Part shown: positions 62,312 through 64,000 of the stretch, piece by piece
Layout of the letters: each line of letters begins with the position of its first letter
How positions within the stretch are numbered: the stretch's first letter is position 1
Assembly: GCF_040719265.1 (NCBI RefSeq)
Contig: NZ_JBFDAH010000011.1
Location: forward strand, 91,269-155,268
Reading direction: 5' to 3'
From: Aliikangiella maris
Lineage (GTDB): Bacteria; Pseudomonadota; Gammaproteobacteria; Enterobacterales; Kangiellaceae
Length of the DNA stretch: 64,000 bases
Made by a program: the position numbers and the translations under genes
The notes under the pieces: generated by a model
Databases searched by the model: none
Told to the model about the DNA's origin: nothing
What the model saw: the letters and a program-made list of their open reading frames with translations, nothing else

Positions 62312-63487
62312 ATGAATGGACGGGTTTATGATTATAACCTTGGTCGGTTTTTGAGTGTTGATCCGGTCATTCAAGACCCTGGGAATAGTCAGTCGATGAA
62401 TCCTTATAGTTACATCATGAATAATCCTTTGTCTGGGACTGATCCGAGTGGGTATGTGCCATGTGCTGCTTCAAGGATAGAGCAAGTCTGTAACAGTATA
62501 TCGGGAGCACATGGAGGTAATGGTTTTNTGCCATGTGCTGCTTCAAGGATAGAGCAAGTCTGTAACAGTATATCGGGAGCACATGGAGGTAATGGTTTTG
62601 CAGATATTCTAATGTTCCATAAGATTAAGGTGGAAAAAAATAACGAAACTGGTGAATATACTGCTACATTTAGAAACAAAAGCCCTACAGATTTGATGTC
62701 GGCTCAATCTATTTCTGAGTTGATCAATAGTGGAGGCAAAAGTGTTGAACAAATTGAACAAAATCCAGACTCATTACTAAATTGGAATTATGATAAATGG
62801 ATTGCTCAAATTTTAGGAGGGAGCACCAGTCAGGAAACTGAAGGTGGAGCGGGTGCTGCTGGTGTAGCAATTGGAGCGTTGGGAACTGGCGTAGCGGCAA
62901 AAGCTATTGGTGGGGAAGCATTGGTTGCAGGAGGAGCTGCTGTTGTTGAAGTTGTTCCTCTAGTTACGCTAGGAGTTATTGTATACATAGGATCTAAAGA
63001 AGGGGTCGAAGCATTTTACGATCATATGCTGACTCCCGAAGTATCTGGAACTGCGGCAACTCCTCCTCCAGAAGACCCTGAGGAAGGAGAGTGGAAGAAA
63101 CAAGAAATAAGATTGCCTCACGTAAACGGTCCTGTATCAAGGCATTATTTGAGCAAAATATCACAAAAATCAGTAGCGAAAAATGTAAATACTGTAATCC
63201 AGCCAGGAGTCAATGTTCAGGCCGATGTTGAATTAATTCGTCAAGGCCAAGCCATGATTAGAGGAAATGAAATTCTAGTCAATGGAAGAGTGTATGGCCT
63301 TCATGGTACTAGGCTATATCCTATAAGAGGCGAAGGGTTTCATACTTTGAATAGAGCACAATATAAGGCTCTTGGCGTATATAACCAATTCGGGAACACT
63401 GGAAGAGCAAATTCGATTTTGAATAATATGAAGATTAATGTCGCTTCACGTAAAGCAGCGTTGGACGTATGGAAATTGGGGTTGTAA
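62312..63487 (+). pseudogene. Orphan Rhs C-terminal tip with toxin region
   Basis: 391 codons, starting inside an Rhs core. Residues 1-47 are the end of the RHS repeat core (GRVYDYNLGRFLSVDPVIQD, then NPYSYIMNNPLSGTDPSGY). After this come a duplicated segment, an Ala/Gly-rich membrane-like helix (about 185-235) and a C-terminal region from about 258 of toxin type (RGEGFHTLNRAQYKALG near 343-359), family not recognised. In-frame codons upstream to 62297 still read as Rhs before a stop at 62294, so the gene has lost its 5' part. It may be an orphan module used for recombination into full rhs genes. A sequencing N lies inside. Confidence 0.8.
62457..62599 (+). repeat. Exact 71-bp duplication around one undetermined base
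   Basis: Bases 62457-62527 are repeated exactly at 62529-62599, with a single N at 62528 between them. Unit plus N is 72 bases, so the frame stays open and 24 codons are doubled. Such a pattern is expected where two contigs that share an overlap were joined without merging. Confidence 0.93.
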
Positions 63488-63900
63488 TGAATGTCGATAT
63501 TCTTGTAAGTGAAAAATTAGACAGTGAAAAGCTCAAGAAATTATGTTGTGGTCTGATTGGGGATAACAAAGTAAATGTTGAAATTGTCGGGGATGAAAGC
63601 GAGCTAGTTGATAATGCTATCAATTTAGTTCTGAAAGAAGTAAAAGGTGAGTATCAGGTTTACATTTCTCTATATGATTGTTTGGGTATTTTAAGTGATA
63701 TTAGTGAGATCATGCTGGCTAAAAAAATTTGCAGTCTATTCAAAGTAAGGTGCTTAGTTTCTGATGATTCAAACAATCCTTTTACTATGTGGCTGGTTGA
63801 TGAGAATAGTGATTTGTTTATAGCTTTTTTAGATGAGGATAAGCTTGAATATGATGAGTATTTCGTAAAGATGCAGAGTCAGATAAAAAAGACCCTGTAA
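63487..63900 (+). CDS. Candidate immunity protein for the Rhs toxin, 3' end altered by an IS
   Basis: 137 residues from the ATG at 63487, which overlaps the stop of the Rhs tip (TAATG), as immunity genes commonly do. The protein is small, acidic and soluble, with alternating beta/alpha pattern (MNVDILVSEKLDSEKLKKL, then YQVYISLYDCLGILSDISEI); the family is not recognised. Its last codons (ACC CTG TAA) lie in the end of the neighbouring insertion sequence, so the natural C-terminus may be longer. Function is inferred only from position. Confidence 0.65.
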   Translation: MNVDILVSEKLDSEKLKKLCCGLIGDNKVNVEIVGDESELVDNAINLVLKEVKGEYQVYISLYDCLGILSDISEIMLAKKICSLFKVRCLVSDDSNNPFTMWLVDENSDLFIAFLDEDKLEYDEYFVKMQSQIKKTL

Positions 63901-63918
63901 AAAATTCTGTGTAACTGC
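63891..63918. mobile_element. Terminal inverted-repeat end of an IS256-family element
   Basis: GACCCTGTAAAAAATTCTGT and the following GTAACTG, read inward from 63891, resemble IS256-type ends (inward reading: CAGTTACACAGAATTTTTTA, CAGGGTC). The transposase gene ends just inside, at 63925. The other end lies beyond the window, so the boundary and target duplication cannot be confirmed. Confidence 0.55.
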
Positions 63919-63924
63919 CCTAGG

Positions 63925-64000
63925 TTAAACATAATCTTTTAATCGGTCTTCAAATTGAATCATAAATCGATTTAAGGCCGCTTTCCAATTTCTTATTGGC
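63925..64000 (-). CDS. IS256-family transposase, C-terminal end only
   Basis: The last 25 codons of a minus-strand gene that continues past the window. The residues PIRNWKAALNRFMIQFEDRL followed by KDYV and a stop match the conserved end of IS256-family (Mutator-like) transposases. The catalytic DDE residues are outside the window, so it cannot be said whether the element is intact. Confidence 0.75.
   Translation of the reverse strand, partial: PIRNWKAALNRFMIQFEDRLKDYV

Noticed and set aside
62457..62599. Biological tandem duplication in the Rhs toxin region
   Set aside because: Exact identity and an N at the joint make an assembly artefact more likely; kept only as an annotated anomaly.

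Overview
The window is a chromosomal segment of an AT-rich (roughly 40% G+C) gammaproteobacterium. The ampD-ampE-aceE-aceF-lpd order, the complete System I cytochrome c maturation operon, the CysB, RimI/HolD-like, SlyD, MlaA and FadE genes, and a PsrA-type TetR regulator all point to Gammaproteobacteria. A marine Kangiella/Aliikangiella-like lineage is my best guess, but the sequence does not prove it.

Layout. 1-10.1 kb: a DUF1631 protein cut by the window edge, the muropeptide recycling pair ampD/ampE, and the pyruvate dehydrogenase genes aceE, aceF and lpd, ending in a strong terminator; no pdhR lies between ampE and aceE. 10.1-15.6 kb: a secreted polysaccharide deacetylase, a 45-residue DUF3149 membrane protein, an MFS transporter, an FHA protein, an acetyltransferase that has lost its core, a SlyD-type isomerase and an SDR enzyme. 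15.7-26.3 kb: two large GGDEF/EAL proteins (one with intact, one with degenerate motifs), a cystathionine beta-synthase/gamma-lyase pair, and two flagellar-export-related genes (FlhB-C-like and FliK-like). 26.3-32.9 kb: ccmABCDEFGHI in order, diverging from fliK with overlapping start codons. 33.6-34.0 kb: a secreted peptide with 14 EGKCG motifs that resembles the HvfA/bufferin family of copper-binding modified peptides, here without its modification enzymes nearby. 34.2-44.2 kb: mlaA, a PilZ protein, a phosphatase-type response regulator with a STAS partner (HsbR/HsbA-like), a histidine kinase with a TPR response regulator, a 5'-nucleotidase, cysB and several unknowns. 44.3-52.0 kb: an efflux operon of one adaptor lipoprotein and two RND pumps, with a palindromic operator candidate at its promoter. 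53.5-59.7 kb: a PsrA-like TetR gene with its own operator candidate, fadE, a YiaD-like OmpA lipoprotein, a HolD-like gene, rimI and yjbQ.

From about 59.7 kb to the end the content changes to accessory DNA: the stub of a tyrosine recombinase, a two-gene ATPase/RloB module that looks like an AbiL/RloAB-type phage defence system, a 5'-truncated Rhs tip with its toxin region and candidate immunity gene, and the end of an IS256-family element that cuts into the immunity gene. The Rhs tip contains one undetermined base flanked by an exact 71-bp duplication, which is probably an assembly join.

No rRNA, tRNA or CRISPR array was seen. Core genes are well supported; the accessory right end and all regulatory sites are less certain.
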